From Arthrobacter sp. B2a2-09 (GTDB taxonomy: Bacteria > Actinomycetota > Actinomycetes > Actinomycetales > Micrococcaceae), in the NCBI RefSeq assembly GCF_027587375.1, contig NZ_JAMXIC010000023.1, positions 21,679 to 85,678 of the forward strand: a stretch of DNA of 64,000 bases. Reading direction: 5' to 3'. Each line of letters starts with the position of its first letter. Position 1 is the first letter of the stretch. Both the position numbers and the translations under genes were made by a program. Below are positions 16,137 through 24,652 of the stretch, piece by piece. The notes beneath the pieces were generated by a model. That model saw nothing but the letters and a program-made list of their open reading frames with translations, had not been told where the DNA came from and searched no databases.

Positions 16137-18002
16137 CTATAGGGACAGCCAGTATGTTCCATCGTTGATGATGGTGGCTGACGCCCCCGCCGCAACAGTG
16201 ATGCTCGTCTGTGTGGTGGTGTCGTAGAGGTTGTCCGAGCCTGCCCGCTGCACGGTCAGCGAGACGCTGCCTCTGTTCTTGACCCGGTACGTCAGTCCGG
16301 TGTTATTCGCCAGCGCGGGAAGCGTCCACGTCGGGGTGCCACTCGTTGCCGAGCACACATAGACCGAAGCGTCACGGGCCATGGTCAAGGTCGCCGCTGC
16401 TGACACATTGACTGACTGAGCGAGGCTTGGCTGCCAGCCATGCACTTCCCAAGCCGCACCACCCGAGGGCACGAGCAGCACAGACTGCCCCGGTTGGATG
16501 GTGATCGATGTCAGGGATCCACCGCCGGCGTTGAAGGTGTCCGCGTTGGAGCGACCAAGAGTCAGCGGCGCAGCGGTGCCGCGAACGCTGATCCAGTACC
16601 ATCCAGAGTCGCCCGAGCGTGGCGTAGGGGATGCGGGGGCGATGGTCCATGACGCTGCACTGGTTCCTGCGTAAACCCAGCGTCCGGACTTGGAGACGTA
16701 CGCGTCGGTGTCGGTGGTTACCCAGACGGGCAGGTCGTTTTTGTGTAGCAGTGCCTTACCGCCATCGGCTGATGCTCTACCGGCCTGTTGTATGAGTGGT
16801 TTGATGACATCCCGAATCAGGGCATTGCCCGCGTCGTTCGGGTGAATACCGTCCGCGGTCAAGGTCGCACCCATCTGGATTTGCCCACCACTGGTTGTGC
16901 CGTTTATCGGCGTTGCAGCATCCGCGACAAATAGGCCCTTACCGGCCATCGCCATCAGCTCAGCGTTGTACGCAACGCGGAGCGAGTCTGTGGCACCGTA
17001 GTTCTTGACAGCCGTATTCGAAGGCAACCAAGTCCACGCAATGACTGGCACGCCAACCTTCCGAGCCTCCGCTATGACACGATTCCGGAAGTACTTGAAG
17101 GCATCAATGTTTGCCTGCGCGATGGTTGTCGCGACGTCGTTTGGGGAAGCCCCAGGCAACACGAGCACATCAGGCTTGATGCTTGATTGCAGGATATCGA
17201 TGGCCCGCTCAGCGAAAGTCTGCATTGCCTGCCCTGACCAGCCGCAGTTCATGTACTCGTAGGCCGTCCCTGACATGCTGGACAGCGCATCAATGGCGGG
17301 GAGGATGAACCCCTCATTGAGGTAGGTCCCGCGGCCATCGGTGATGGAGTCACCGCAGCCTGCGACGGTGATGACCTTGCCCTTGGTGAGGTACTGAAAT
17401 CCCACGATCGGGTTATTGTTTGTATTTGTCGTGGACGTGAAGCCGGAAGTGACCTGCACACCGGGCTGCTGTCGGGAGCACCAGATGCGTCCGTCAGTGC
17501 GTGTCGCCCAGTTGGTGAAGTTGTCAACACCAGCACCATAGACCGGCAACGTGGCAGTCGCATTCATGTAGGCGCGAGCTACCAAGAGGGGGTTGGTTCC
17601 GCCATCCGTGCGAGGGATGCTGCTGATTGCAATCCAGTCCGTGGCCGTGTACGCGATACGCCCTGTCCCAGGTGCGAGTTCTGCGTAGATGCGTGACATG
17701 CCGTTCCTGTTGGCAGTCACCCATGTCCCAGCGGCGTTGTTCAGGTCGGTCTTGTCCGCCATGACCGAGACTCCAACAAGCCGAAAGGCGTGAGAAATCA
17801 GCAGGTCCGTGTTAGCGAAGAGGACGCGCACGGCGTCAAAATGCTGCGCGAGCTCCGTAGTGATCTGGAACGTGTTGGGGGACGAGTTGTCGATAGTGCT
17901 CATGCGCCCGCCGAAGATGCGGGTAGCGATCGTGGACGCCTTCTGCGTCGTATATTTGCGGGTAGCGTCAGCCTTGGCCGCACCGATACTTACAACATCC
18001 AT
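16137..18002 (-). CDS. Phage tail-tip protein with SGNH/GDSL hydrolase domain
   Basis: 621 residues. Block I GCGDSITDGRG (catalytic Ser) lies near residue 215, and the catalytic Asp/His pair lies in LTADGIHPNDAGNAL near residue 385, with NCGWSGQAM and LVLPGASPND between as oxyanion-hole blocks. Beta-rich repeats at the C-terminus (LTYRVKNRGSVSLTVQRAG, TIINDGTYWLSL) are typical of receptor-binding tail proteins. It likely deacetylates or de-esterifies a host glycan during adsorption. It follows the preceding tail gene by 2 bp. The N-terminal ~150 residues look like a particle-attachment domain. Confidence 0.85.
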   Translation of the reverse strand: MDVVSIGAAKADATRKYTTQKASTIATRIFGGRMSTIDNSSPNTFQITTELAQHFDAVRVLFANTDLLISHAFRLVGVSVMADKTDLNNAAGTWVTANRNGMSRIYAELAPGTGRIAYTATDWIAISSIPRTDGGTNPLLVARAYMNATATLPVYGAGVDNFTNWATRTDGRIWCSRQQPGVQVTSGFTSTTNTNNNPIVGFQYLTKGKVITVAGCGDSITDGRGTYLNEGFILPAIDALSSMSGTAYEYMNCGWSGQAMQTFAERAIDILQSSIKPDVLVLPGASPNDVATTIAQANIDAFKYFRNRVIAEARKVGVPVIAWTWLPSNTAVKNYGATDSLRVAYNAELMAMAGKGLFVADAATPINGTTSGGQIQMGATLTADGIHPNDAGNALIRDVIKPLIQQAGRASADGGKALLHKNDLPVWVTTDTDAYVSKSGRWVYAGTSAASWTIAPASPTPRSGDSGWYWISVRGTAAPLTLGRSNADTFNAGGGSLTSITIQPGQSVLLVPSGGAAWEVHGWQPSLAQSVNVSAAATLTMARDASVYVCSATSGTPTWTLPALANNTGLTYRVKNRGSVSLTVQRAGSDNLYDTTTQTSITVAAGASATIINDGTYWLSL

Positions 18003-18004
18003 GA

Positions 18005-18856
18005 TTAGACCACCGTCGAGCTAGTAGGATTGCCGCTTCCGTCGTAGACCCACGTGCGGACCTTGCCGAGTCGGATCTCGGTGTTCACGGTCCCGTCAGC
18101 GTTGTAGGTGTACGTGGTCGTGATGCCGTTCTCCGTTGCGCTTGTTACCTGCCCGGAACCGTTGTAAGCGATGCTCGTGGAGGGCGCGAAGCCAGGGACA
18201 AAGGTGGTATTTCCTGCCGCTCGGAGAGCCGACGCCGGGTTGTTGAGGAGGGCGGCGGCGGCTGCGTCAAGGTCTGCGGCGTTCTGCTTGGCGCTGAGCG
18301 CCGTGACCGTCGCTGCGGCATCGGCTTTGGCGTCCAGCGCGGCTTGCTGTGCGGTACTGACGGGCTTGGACACGTCCGGGGTGTTGTCCACCGACCCGAG
18401 GCCCAACGAGGCTTTGGTTAGGCTCACAGCACCGGTGACACCGTTCACGGACGTGACCGGGGCGAAGGGTGCGCTGACAGGGGTGGAAACGTTCCCGTCC
18501 GGGATCAGATCCAGCACCACACTGGACTGGCCAGTGGCGAGCTGGAAGGACTTGTGGGAGGCGATGTACTGGCCGTTCACGCTCCAGGCGATATCAGCCA
18601 AGTAGGCCCAGTTCTTCACCGCGTTCCCGGAAGAGTCCACGAACCCCGCTTGGTCAACGACCGGGAGTGTGATGGCGCCGGGGACGCCGTTCACGGCAAC
18701 GGTCTCCGTGAATTTGCCCAAGGGTTGCCCGGTGGCGGCCCAAAAGATCGTTTGGGTCGGACGAATGGTAAGGGTGGCACTTCCTGCGCCACCGGCGAAG
18801 CTAACGGGGGTATTGAAAACCACGTCGCAGGTGGTGACACCGGCCGGCAAGGTCAT
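18005..18856 (-). CDS. Phage tail fibre/minor tail protein
   Basis: 283 residues with an AGGA site before ATG 18856. The middle segment SVNGVTGAVSLTKASLGLGS followed by VDNTPDVSKPVSTAQQAALD is a recurrent motif of tail fibres and collar proteins in actinobacteriophages and prophages. The N-terminus (GAITLPVVDQAGFVD) is beta-rich. The C-terminal region reads like a YD/RHS-type strand repeat (YTYNADGTVNTE). Likely trimeric fibre connecting tape-measure-associated baseplate to the SGNH tip protein. Confidence 0.8.
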   Translation of the reverse strand: MTLPAGVTTCDVVFNTPVSFAGGAGSATLTIRPTQTIFWAATGQPLGKFTETVAVNGVPGAITLPVVDQAGFVDSSGNAVKNWAYLADIAWSVNGQYIASHKSFQLATGQSSVVLDLIPDGNVSTPVSAPFAPVTSVNGVTGAVSLTKASLGLGSVDNTPDVSKPVSTAQQAALDAKADAAATVTALSAKQNAADLDAAAAALLNNPASALRAAGNTTFVPGFAPSTSIAYNGSGQVTSATENGITTTYTYNADGTVNTEIRLGKVRTWVYDGSGNPTSSTVV

Positions 18857-18975
18857 CTCGAATTCCTAACTTGTAGTGGGGGTAAGGCCGGTGAGCTGAT
18901 TCCGTATCAACTCACAGGCCCGGATTCCTTGCTGTTGCTGGGAAGTTTTGGCCGGTGATCACAGCGTGAGCACAA

Positions 18976-21834
18976 TCATCGGGACGGGCGCCGGGATGCA
19001 TCTCGGTTCGCTTCGCCAATTGCGCCGGCCGCAACTGTGTACATGCGCGAGTCCAGCTGTTCGTTCCCGACGTAGACGTGCACTACTGGCGCCTGAGCCT
19101 GCTGCTGCTGCTGTGGCGGGAGCTGACCCGTCTGGTTCATGTAGTTCAGTGCCGGGAGCCCGATGGAATCCGCCGACGCCCGCTTCATCACGAACTCTTT
19201 AGGTGTCAGCCACGCCGGGACCGTATCCGAGCCTCTTGGGCCGCCAGGGTGACCACCTGAGGCAAGGTACGCGACGTCACCGCCGTGCGCGTACCCAAGA
19301 AACGTGCCCTTGGTGGCCGTACCAGTTCCCGACCCGGGCGTTTCAGATCCACCGGGCGTCGAAACGTAGGTCTCCTGTTCGCCGGTCACCGGGTTGGTGC
19401 GGGTGCCCATCGTGTCCGCTGTTTTCTGTGTGGACTCCCGGGTGATCAGGTCAACGGTTTTCCCGTGGACTGCGTCCACATGGGCTTGGAACGCGGCAAT
19501 GTCCGCCTCGGCTTTGGCCTTGTCGATCTCAAGCTTCGTAGGTGGCACTGACGCCGGGATCGTCAGGAGCTTGTCCACATAAGCGGTGACCGCGTCCTTG
19601 TCCACACCGTGGGCGACAGCGTTGTCGATGATCTGCTTACGCATTTTCTCCATCTCAGCCTTGGCTTGGCCAGTGGAGTCGTTCAGCCCACCATTGGCTT
19701 CCACTACTGCCTGGAGGCCTTGCACCTGGCTGTTGAGCTGGCCGCGCAACGCGACCGAGGCCGCGGACATGTCGCCGATGTTCGCCGTCGTGAACTGGAT
19801 CTTCTTACCAGTCGTATCCACGTGGGTGCCCATGTTGGCCAGCTGGGAATCGAACGCGTTCTGCGCCTGCGCCGCCGAGATAGCTTTGCCGTTCAGCCCG
19901 TCCAATGCCATTTTCAGCAGCCCTGCGGCGTCGTTCTGCTGGATCATGTTCGCCGTGGTCTGGGCTGCCTGGTCGGCGAGGTCCTGTTGTGACTTAACCG
20001 CTGCCTGATACACGGGCACTGACGAGCCGTAGAGGGCGGCTTGGCCCTGCATGGCGATCTGCTGGGCTGTCAGCGCCCCTGTCGTGGTGTTCATGGCGGC
20101 GGCTTGGTCGAGGTTGTCCTGTTTGGACTTCGATATGGCCCCGGACTGGCTGTTCAAAGCCCCGGTGACGACGTCGATGGCTTTGGCAGTGTTCCTCTGC
20201 GCTTCGGACTGCACCAGGGCGTGGCTGGTCGAGGAGATCACATTCTGGGTGTTGTCCTCCTGGAAGGCCTTGCCCCGCTTGACCGCCTCATTGACGATGT
20301 CCTGCGCCCCCGCAACCCCCATCAGGGAGTCGGTCAGGACCGTCTGGGATATGCCGAGGGTGCGGGCTGCGTCGTACGCTCCCGCGTCGGAGAGGGCTTT
20401 GGCTGCCTGGAGCCGGACGTGCTTGCCTAGTTCCTCGTCGTCGTCCTTGAGGGCCTGCGTGTAGTCCTGCACGGCGGCCGACGCGTTCGCGGTTCCCGCG
20501 GCACTGGTCGCCATGGCCATGGCTGCGCCGGCGAGGATCGCGGTGAGGATGCCGACCACCGGGACGGCAAGGTTCACGGACACACCGAGCGCGTCCACTT
20601 TCAGCGCCGAGAGGATAGCCGTGTCACCGAAGGTGTTCACGGCAGTCTTGGCGATATTGAAGGCAGGGGCGATCGTGGTTGCCGTGGTGACGATACCAGC
20701 GAGGACGGGCAGCGGCAGGCCGTTCAGCAAGCCGGTAAACCGGTTGAGGAAGTCGAGCACAGCGGGGCCGAGCGGGGCATAGGCGGCGAGGATTCGCCCA
20801 GCCAGGGTGACAAGGTTCTCAATGAGGGTCATGGTCCCGGGAAGGTTATCCCTCGCGTACTGGATGAACTGGGTGAACCCGTTCGTGCCATTGAAGGAGA
20901 ACAGCCAGGTCACGAACTTGGACAGCTGGACGCTCCCGTCCTGGATCAGCGGGTTCATCTGCTGTAACCCATCCAGCACACCGCGCAACGCGGTGCCACC
21001 CATGTTCCCCAGCGCCGCGGATCCGTCGTGCAGCGCCTGGTTCAGGAATGGCATCTTGACGTTGGTGTCGCCCACTGCGTTGTTGAACGCGGACAGCATG
21101 GCGGTGGCTGACGTTGATCCGAGCTCGGAGAAGTCACTCTTCAGGGCGCCGAGCCCTGCTGCGTACTGGTTCCCGACAGCGGTACCGTCTGCCATTTCCT
21201 TCTTGATGCCCAAGATCGCGGCAACACCGGCGCCGCCCATCACACCGAAGGCGACGCCAAGGCCCACCGCTGACGCAGCAATCGCGGTCGCGGGGCCCAG
21301 GAGTGCCGGGGCGAGGGCGATCAGGACCTGCAGACCCGAGACTCGCTGGTTGTTCGCCTGGAAGGACTTCTCAGCGGACTTGGATTCAACCTCGTTCGCG
21401 GCAGCCTCTTCGAAGGACTTCCGGACCGCTTCGGCTTTGGCTTTGTTCAGGGCCTCGGTCGCGGCGAGGAGCTTCATCTCGGAGGCTTCGGCGTTCCGGT
21501 CCGCCCGCGCCGAGGCTTCCGTGGCGGCGGCGACTTGCAGGTCGGTGCGGCCGCGCTTTTCCATGATGGCGGTGAGCCGCTCGTGGGCGATGTACGCGGT
21601 GGAGGCCGTGTTGGCGGCCTGCCGGGTCGCGGTCTCGACACGCTGCTCAGCGACCCGGACGGAGTCCAGCTTCGCTACGGCCTCGGCAACATTCGCGTCG
21701 ACCTTGATCGTCGGGTCGAGGGAGCCGAGTTCCTTCGACGTGTCCTTGATCTCCCCGACCTTGAGATCCCATTTCTTCATGTCGAGGTCGAGCTCGGCAG
21801 TGATGGAACCTACAAGAGTGGGCGCCTCACCCAT
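18976..21834 (-). CDS. Tape measure protein
   Basis: About 952 residues from ATG 21834 (a GTG three codons upstream is also open). Long helical N-terminus with Ala/Glu-rich coiled coil (residues ~60-170), then hydrophobic stretches (LQVLIALAPALLGPATAIAA and two further membrane-like segments near 400-450), as in siphophage tape measures. The C-terminus has the conserved GG-rich text YLASGGHPGGPRGSDTVPAW with TPKEFVMKR. It sets tail length and helps DNA entry. It directly follows small genes of unknown function rather than frameshifted tail chaperones. The neighbours on the early side are replication/regulation genes, with no head genes between. Confidence 0.93.
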   Translation of the reverse strand: MGEAPTLVGSITAELDLDMKKWDLKVGEIKDTSKELGSLDPTIKVDANVAEAVAKLDSVRVAEQRVETATRQAANTASTAYIAHERLTAIMEKRGRTDLQVAAATEASARADRNAEASEMKLLAATEALNKAKAEAVRKSFEEAAANEVESKSAEKSFQANNQRVSGLQVLIALAPALLGPATAIAASAVGLGVAFGVMGGAGVAAILGIKKEMADGTAVGNQYAAGLGALKSDFSELGSTSATAMLSAFNNAVGDTNVKMPFLNQALHDGSAALGNMGGTALRGVLDGLQQMNPLIQDGSVQLSKFVTWLFSFNGTNGFTQFIQYARDNLPGTMTLIENLVTLAGRILAAYAPLGPAVLDFLNRFTGLLNGLPLPVLAGIVTTATTIAPAFNIAKTAVNTFGDTAILSALKVDALGVSVNLAVPVVGILTAILAGAAMAMATSAAGTANASAAVQDYTQALKDDDEELGKHVRLQAAKALSDAGAYDAARTLGISQTVLTDSLMGVAGAQDIVNEAVKRGKAFQEDNTQNVISSTSHALVQSEAQRNTAKAIDVVTGALNSQSGAISKSKQDNLDQAAAMNTTTGALTAQQIAMQGQAALYGSSVPVYQAAVKSQQDLADQAAQTTANMIQQNDAAGLLKMALDGLNGKAISAAQAQNAFDSQLANMGTHVDTTGKKIQFTTANIGDMSAASVALRGQLNSQVQGLQAVVEANGGLNDSTGQAKAEMEKMRKQIIDNAVAHGVDKDAVTAYVDKLLTIPASVPPTKLEIDKAKAEADIAAFQAHVDAVHGKTVDLITRESTQKTADTMGTRTNPVTGEQETYVSTPGGSETPGSGTGTATKGTFLGYAHGGDVAYLASGGHPGGPRGSDTVPAWLTPKEFVMKRASADSIGLPALNYMNQTGQLPPQQQQQAQAPVVHVYVGNEQLDSRMYTVAAGAIGEANRDASRRPSR

Positions 21835-21866
21835 GGAGATCACCCGGTCCGGAGAGCGTCTGGTGC

Positions 21867-22088
21867 TCAGCCACGTGCACCCGGTTCGTTCGCGCCGTCA
21901 ATCCGGGCGGCTTCGGCGTCACTGATGGCTTCGGCCTGCCTGGCACGTTCCTGCTGCTTCCGGGCAGCAACCGCCTCCGGGGTGCCGCCCCGCAGGAGAT
22001 CGCCCAATGCGCCCGCGTTGTAGGCTTCCACGATCTGTTCAGGGGTCATGGACTGGAGCTCTGCCTGGGTCTTCTGCGGGGCGCTCAT
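21867..22088 (-). CDS. Small phage protein upstream of tape measure
   Basis: 73 residues. The pattern ELQSMTPEQIVEAYNAGALG, then DLLRGG, is a small helical module seen in many actinophage structural-region proteins of unknown role. The C-terminus is highly charged and probably helical. It overlaps the 260-residue gene by ATGA and sits where tail-assembly chaperones normally lie, but no slippery frameshift sequence is visible at the junction. Candidate chaperone or scaffold-like adaptor. Confidence 0.6.
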   Translation of the reverse strand: MSAPQKTQAELQSMTPEQIVEAYNAGALGDLLRGGTPEAVAARKQQERARQAEAISDAEAARIDGANEPGARG

Positions 22089-22867
22089 TCGGCGTCCGCC
22101 TCGGCCTTGGTGATCACGGTCAGGCTGTTGCGCTGGATTTCCTCGTCAGTGAACGGCTCATCCTTGCGGAAAACCCCGCCGCCCGGGCTGCGGTAGAAAT
22201 GCGTTGCCCCATCGTCGGGGGTTCCCGCGTCAATCCGTGCCAGATCCCCGAAAAGGTCCTCGCCGGCATTGACGAAATCCATGTGCTTGAACTTCCCTTC
22301 GAGGGCCAGCAAGTCAAGCATTCTGTTGACAAACGTGTTCACGTCGATGGCGTCAACGTGTCGCCGGCCGATAATGACGCCTGCGAAGTGGCCGGGACCT
22401 CCGTTCGCTGCGATCCGCACGCCGCCGTGCGTTGCCGGAAACGGGCCGTTGTGCTTGTGCTCGGGGATGCCCAGCTTCTCTGCGCGTTTCCGGAACTCCC
22501 GCACCTTGGTGTTGCGGGTATCGACCGCGTCGTAGAGCACCCGGAGCGCGTCCGCAGCGGTCTGCAACTGCTTGCTGAACTGCTTCCCGTCGCTGGACAC
22601 GATCGCTGCGATATCTGCGTTCAGGGCTTCGCATGCGGCAAGCCTGGCGGCTTCCGTGGCGGCGGCTGCCTTCCGCTTGGCGGCCTCCTTGCGGAGCCGT
22701 ACGAAGCTCAGCAGGCCCCGGGCCTTCTCAACTTCCTCGAAGGTTACCGAATCGTCGCCTGAGCGGACCTTCTCCTCAAGAGTGTGGACGAGGTTCTCTG
22801 CCTCTTTCGCTTCCTGCTCCGCGTCGGCGATGATCCGCTCGGGGTCGGTGTCTGGGGTGCTGGTCAT
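22085..22867 (-). CDS. Coiled-coil phage protein of unknown function
   Basis: 260 residues. The N-terminal ~110 residues are a coiled coil (AEQEAKEAENLVHTLEEKV, LRKEAAKRKAAAATEAARLA). The C-terminal half is globular (VNTFVNRMLDLLALEGKFKH, ATHFYRSPGGGVFRKDEPFT). It is linked by ATGA overlaps to the HTH gene before and the 73-residue gene after. It resembles no named structural family I know. The position immediately before tail genes and the coiled-coil form suggest scaffold, adaptor or capsid-remodelling function, which is speculative. Confidence 0.6.
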   Translation of the reverse strand: MTSTPDTDPERIIADAEQEAKEAENLVHTLEEKVRSGDDSVTFEEVEKARGLLSFVRLRKEAAKRKAAAATEAARLAACEALNADIAAIVSSDGKQFSKQLQTAADALRVLYDAVDTRNTKVREFRKRAEKLGIPEHKHNGPFPATHGGVRIAANGGPGHFAGVIIGRRHVDAIDVNTFVNRMLDLLALEGKFKHMDFVNAGEDLFGDLARIDAGTPDDGATHFYRSPGGGVFRKDEPFTDEEIQRNSLTVITKAEADAE

Positions 22868-23346
22868 GCTGCCTGATTCCTTAGGACGTTTTCCAATGAG
22901 TCGATGTCAACCAACCAGCTCCGGTGACCTATGCGTTTCGCGATGACCCGGCCGGACGATGCGAGGCGACGTACCTGCCGTTCGCTTCGTCCGGTCCGGG
23001 TCGCCGCATCCATGACACCAACCCAATTGGTTGACTCCACCTTGGCAAGACGGGGGCCGATAACGGACGCGACGGCGGTGCGGTCGAGATCCGCCCCTGA
23101 TGCCTCCTGTAGAGCCTTGTAGACGGGCAGCGCCCACACGGCGACGCCGGCGCCGTTCTCCCTCATCTGCCGTTCCTGGTCCCGCATGAGGGACCTGAGG
23201 ACACCGAGTGCGATCGGACCTCGGAGAAGCTCATCCAGGGATGCCGCTTTGCTGTTCGCAGGCTGGCATGCAGTGCTCACCCTGTGCTCACGGTCCGAAA
23301 GTTCCCTGTATTCAGAAGGGTTACGGGCGGGCGAACTGTTCCCCAA
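22864..23346 (-). CDS. HTH DNA-binding phage protein
   Basis: 160 residues from TTG 23346 after AGGTGA; a later GTG is possible because the first ~25 residues are low-complexity. The C-terminal 60 residues form a winged HTH of excisionase style (DAATRTGRSERQVRRLASSG followed by RSWLVDIDSLENVL). The middle (VAVWALPVYKALQEASG) is helical. Together with its neighbours it starts the late operon, so it may be a late-gene activator or recombination directionality factor. Confidence 0.6.
   Translation of the reverse strand: MGNSSPARNPSEYRELSDREHRVSTACQPANSKAASLDELLRGPIALGVLRSLMRDQERQMRENGAGVAVWALPVYKALQEASGADLDRTAVASVIGPRLAKVESTNWVGVMDAATRTGRSERQVRRLASSGRVIAKRIGHRSWLVDIDSLENVLRNQAA
23273..23291. 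promoter_or_regulatory. Second GTGCTCAC pair, 11-bp spacing
   Basis: Identical arrangement to the pair at 13682-13700: direct GTGCTCAC copies starting at 23273 and 23284. It lies at the 5' end of the HTH gene that heads the late operon, so it may be a regulator or Xis site rather than only an integration arm. Confidence 0.45.
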
Positions 23347-23430
23347 TCAGCTCACCTCACCTTTCCGAACGGTTCGGATGTGGGGATTTCGTGGCCCAAC
23401 GCGCACGCGCACGCCTTGGCATTTGACCGG

Positions 23431-24201
23431 TCAGAGCTCGTCCTCATCGTCGTCCTCCGGATCATTCAGCCGCAGGAGCTGCCGCCCGTAGGCGAGGATG
23501 TCTGCCTTGCGGCGGCTCCTCGGCCTGGACGGGCGTGGCTCGTAGCCCCTGATAACGGGGGCCTCGGGCACCATCTCCGCCTTGAGCCTCTCGGTTTGCT
23601 CCGCCAGACGCTCCGCGAGACTGCGGAAGTTGCCTGCGACGATCTCGCCGCGGGCTTCCTTCATGCGGATGCTCTGCTGCATCTGCCGAACGACGCGCTG
23701 TGATGACTGGATCGCCGCCCGACGATGCTTGTTCTCCTTGGCCTGCTTCTTGCGGGCCTTACCCTCTCGCAGTGAGGTGCCGGCCAGGGTCGCCAGTCGC
23801 CGCTGGGTAGCCTCCCTCTGGGCTTCGGGTACCAAGATCCGCGATACGGCAATGATCGCCGCCACGGTCGGCCTGCGCTGGCCTCGTTCAAGCCTGCCGA
23901 TATGGTCGCCGCGGAGCCCCGCAAGGTCACCTAACCTGGCTTGCGAAAAGCTCGTTGCCGACCTCAGCTTTGCCAGCTCCGCACCGAATCCGGAGGCGAG
24001 CGCCTGCCGTTCATGATCCGGCACGCTCCCCCGATGCGTTTCGCTCTGCGGCCCGACGCACGCACGCGCACGCGCAAGGTCGGCACCGTTCCGTTTCGCG
24101 TCCGGACCGTCCGGTGCACACGGTGTGCATTCGTCTTGCGGCCCAACGTGCGCATGCACACGCGCAAGGTTCGTACCGTACGCATTCGATTCGTTGCTCA
24201 T
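23431..24201 (-). CDS. XRE-family (Cro/CI) HTH protein with N-terminal repeats
   Basis: 256 residues from ATG 24201 (GGAAAGG ribosome site). Two 15-17-residue repeats at the N-terminus (YGTNLARVHAHVGPQ and NGADLARARACVGPQ, 30 residues apart) precede an HTH_3 domain at ~75-140 (FSQARLGDLAGLRGDHIGRL, then ERGQRRPTV). The C-terminus is basic and helical with an acidic tail (NDPEDDDEDEL). It is coupled by ATGA to the 47-residue gene upstream. It may regulate late genes or bind the origin. The DNA repeats that encode the N-terminal repeats recur downstream of the gene. Confidence 0.7.
   Translation of the reverse strand: MSNESNAYGTNLARVHAHVGPQDECTPCAPDGPDAKRNGADLARARACVGPQSETHRGSVPDHERQALASGFGAELAKLRSATSFSQARLGDLAGLRGDHIGRLERGQRRPTVAAIIAVSRILVPEAQREATQRRLATLAGTSLREGKARKKQAKENKHRRAAIQSSQRVVRQMQQSIRMKEARGEIVAGNFRSLAERLAEQTERLKAEMVPEAPVIRGYEPRPSRPRSRRKADILAYGRQLLRLNDPEDDDEDEL
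24046..24179. repeat. 44-bp direct repeats 90 bp apart (CGCACGCGCAAGG type)
   Basis: Units at 24046-24089 and 24136-24179 share the frame GCGGCCCRACG...CACGCGCAAGGT. A shorter third copy (GTGGCCCAACGCGCACGCGC) is at 23391-23420, in the gap after the same gene. Two copies are coding and one is not, so they may be DNA sites as well as protein repeats. Confidence 0.6.
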
Positions 24202-24341
24202 GGGTGCTGGCCTTTCCGGAGGTTGTTGGGGCATTCGGGTTCGTGGGCTGTTTCGATGCTCCAGCTGAGCCCGGAGTCGCTGGTGAGTGTTTCGACGGTG
24301 ACGCATTGGTCGCATTCGCTGGGGCGTATGTAGGTGCTCAT
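24198..24341 (-). CDS. 47-residue Cys-containing protein, coupled on both sides
   Basis: Very short gene: ATG at 24341 after GGAAGG, stop at 24198. It begins MSTYIRPSECDQC and ends NNLRKGQHP, with C-x2-C plus a later EC, so it may bind zinc. The ATG overlaps the upstream gene's stop (ATGA) and its own stop overlaps the next start (ATGA), which fills what would otherwise be a gap in a translationally coupled chain. Function unknown. Confidence 0.6.
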   Translation of the reverse strand: MSTYIRPSECDQCVTVETLTSDSGLSWSIETAHEPECPNNLRKGQHP

Positions 24342-24652
24342 GCTTGGCTGCCTTCCAGGTAGAGGGGCGCCCATGTGGAGAGGAGGTCGGCGCCCCAGTC
24401 TTCGGGCCAGCCGAGGCGAAGCCAGCGTGCCGCCGTGGCTGCCAGCGAGATCATGCCGTCCAGCTCTTGGCGGGCGGTGAGGGCTGTGACGGCGTAGTCA
24501 TGGTCAACGAGCACCGTGCCACGCTGGTCGGAGCCTTGTTGGGTGATCAGGAGCATGCCCATGCCGAGGAATTCGGCCGGCAGTCCGGCCTCTTCCGGGT
24601 TGTCGATGAAGCTGATGCGGTGGATGTCGTAGTCCGGGTTCTCGGTGGTCAT
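24338..24652 (-). CDS. Hypothetical phage protein
   Basis: 104 residues, acidic, no recognised domain. The text EEAGLPAEFLGMGMLLITQQ followed by a beta/alpha segment (VLVDHDYAVTALTARQELDG) and W-rich C-terminus (RWLRLGWPEDWGADLLSTW) suggests a small globular protein. It overlaps the replication initiator stop by ATGA and the 47-residue gene start by ATGA, so it belongs to the early operon. Confidence 0.6.
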   Translation of the reverse strand: MTTENPDYDIHRISFIDNPEEAGLPAEFLGMGMLLITQQGSDQRGTVLVDHDYAVTALTARQELDGMISLAATAARWLRLGWPEDWGADLLSTWAPLYLEGSQA

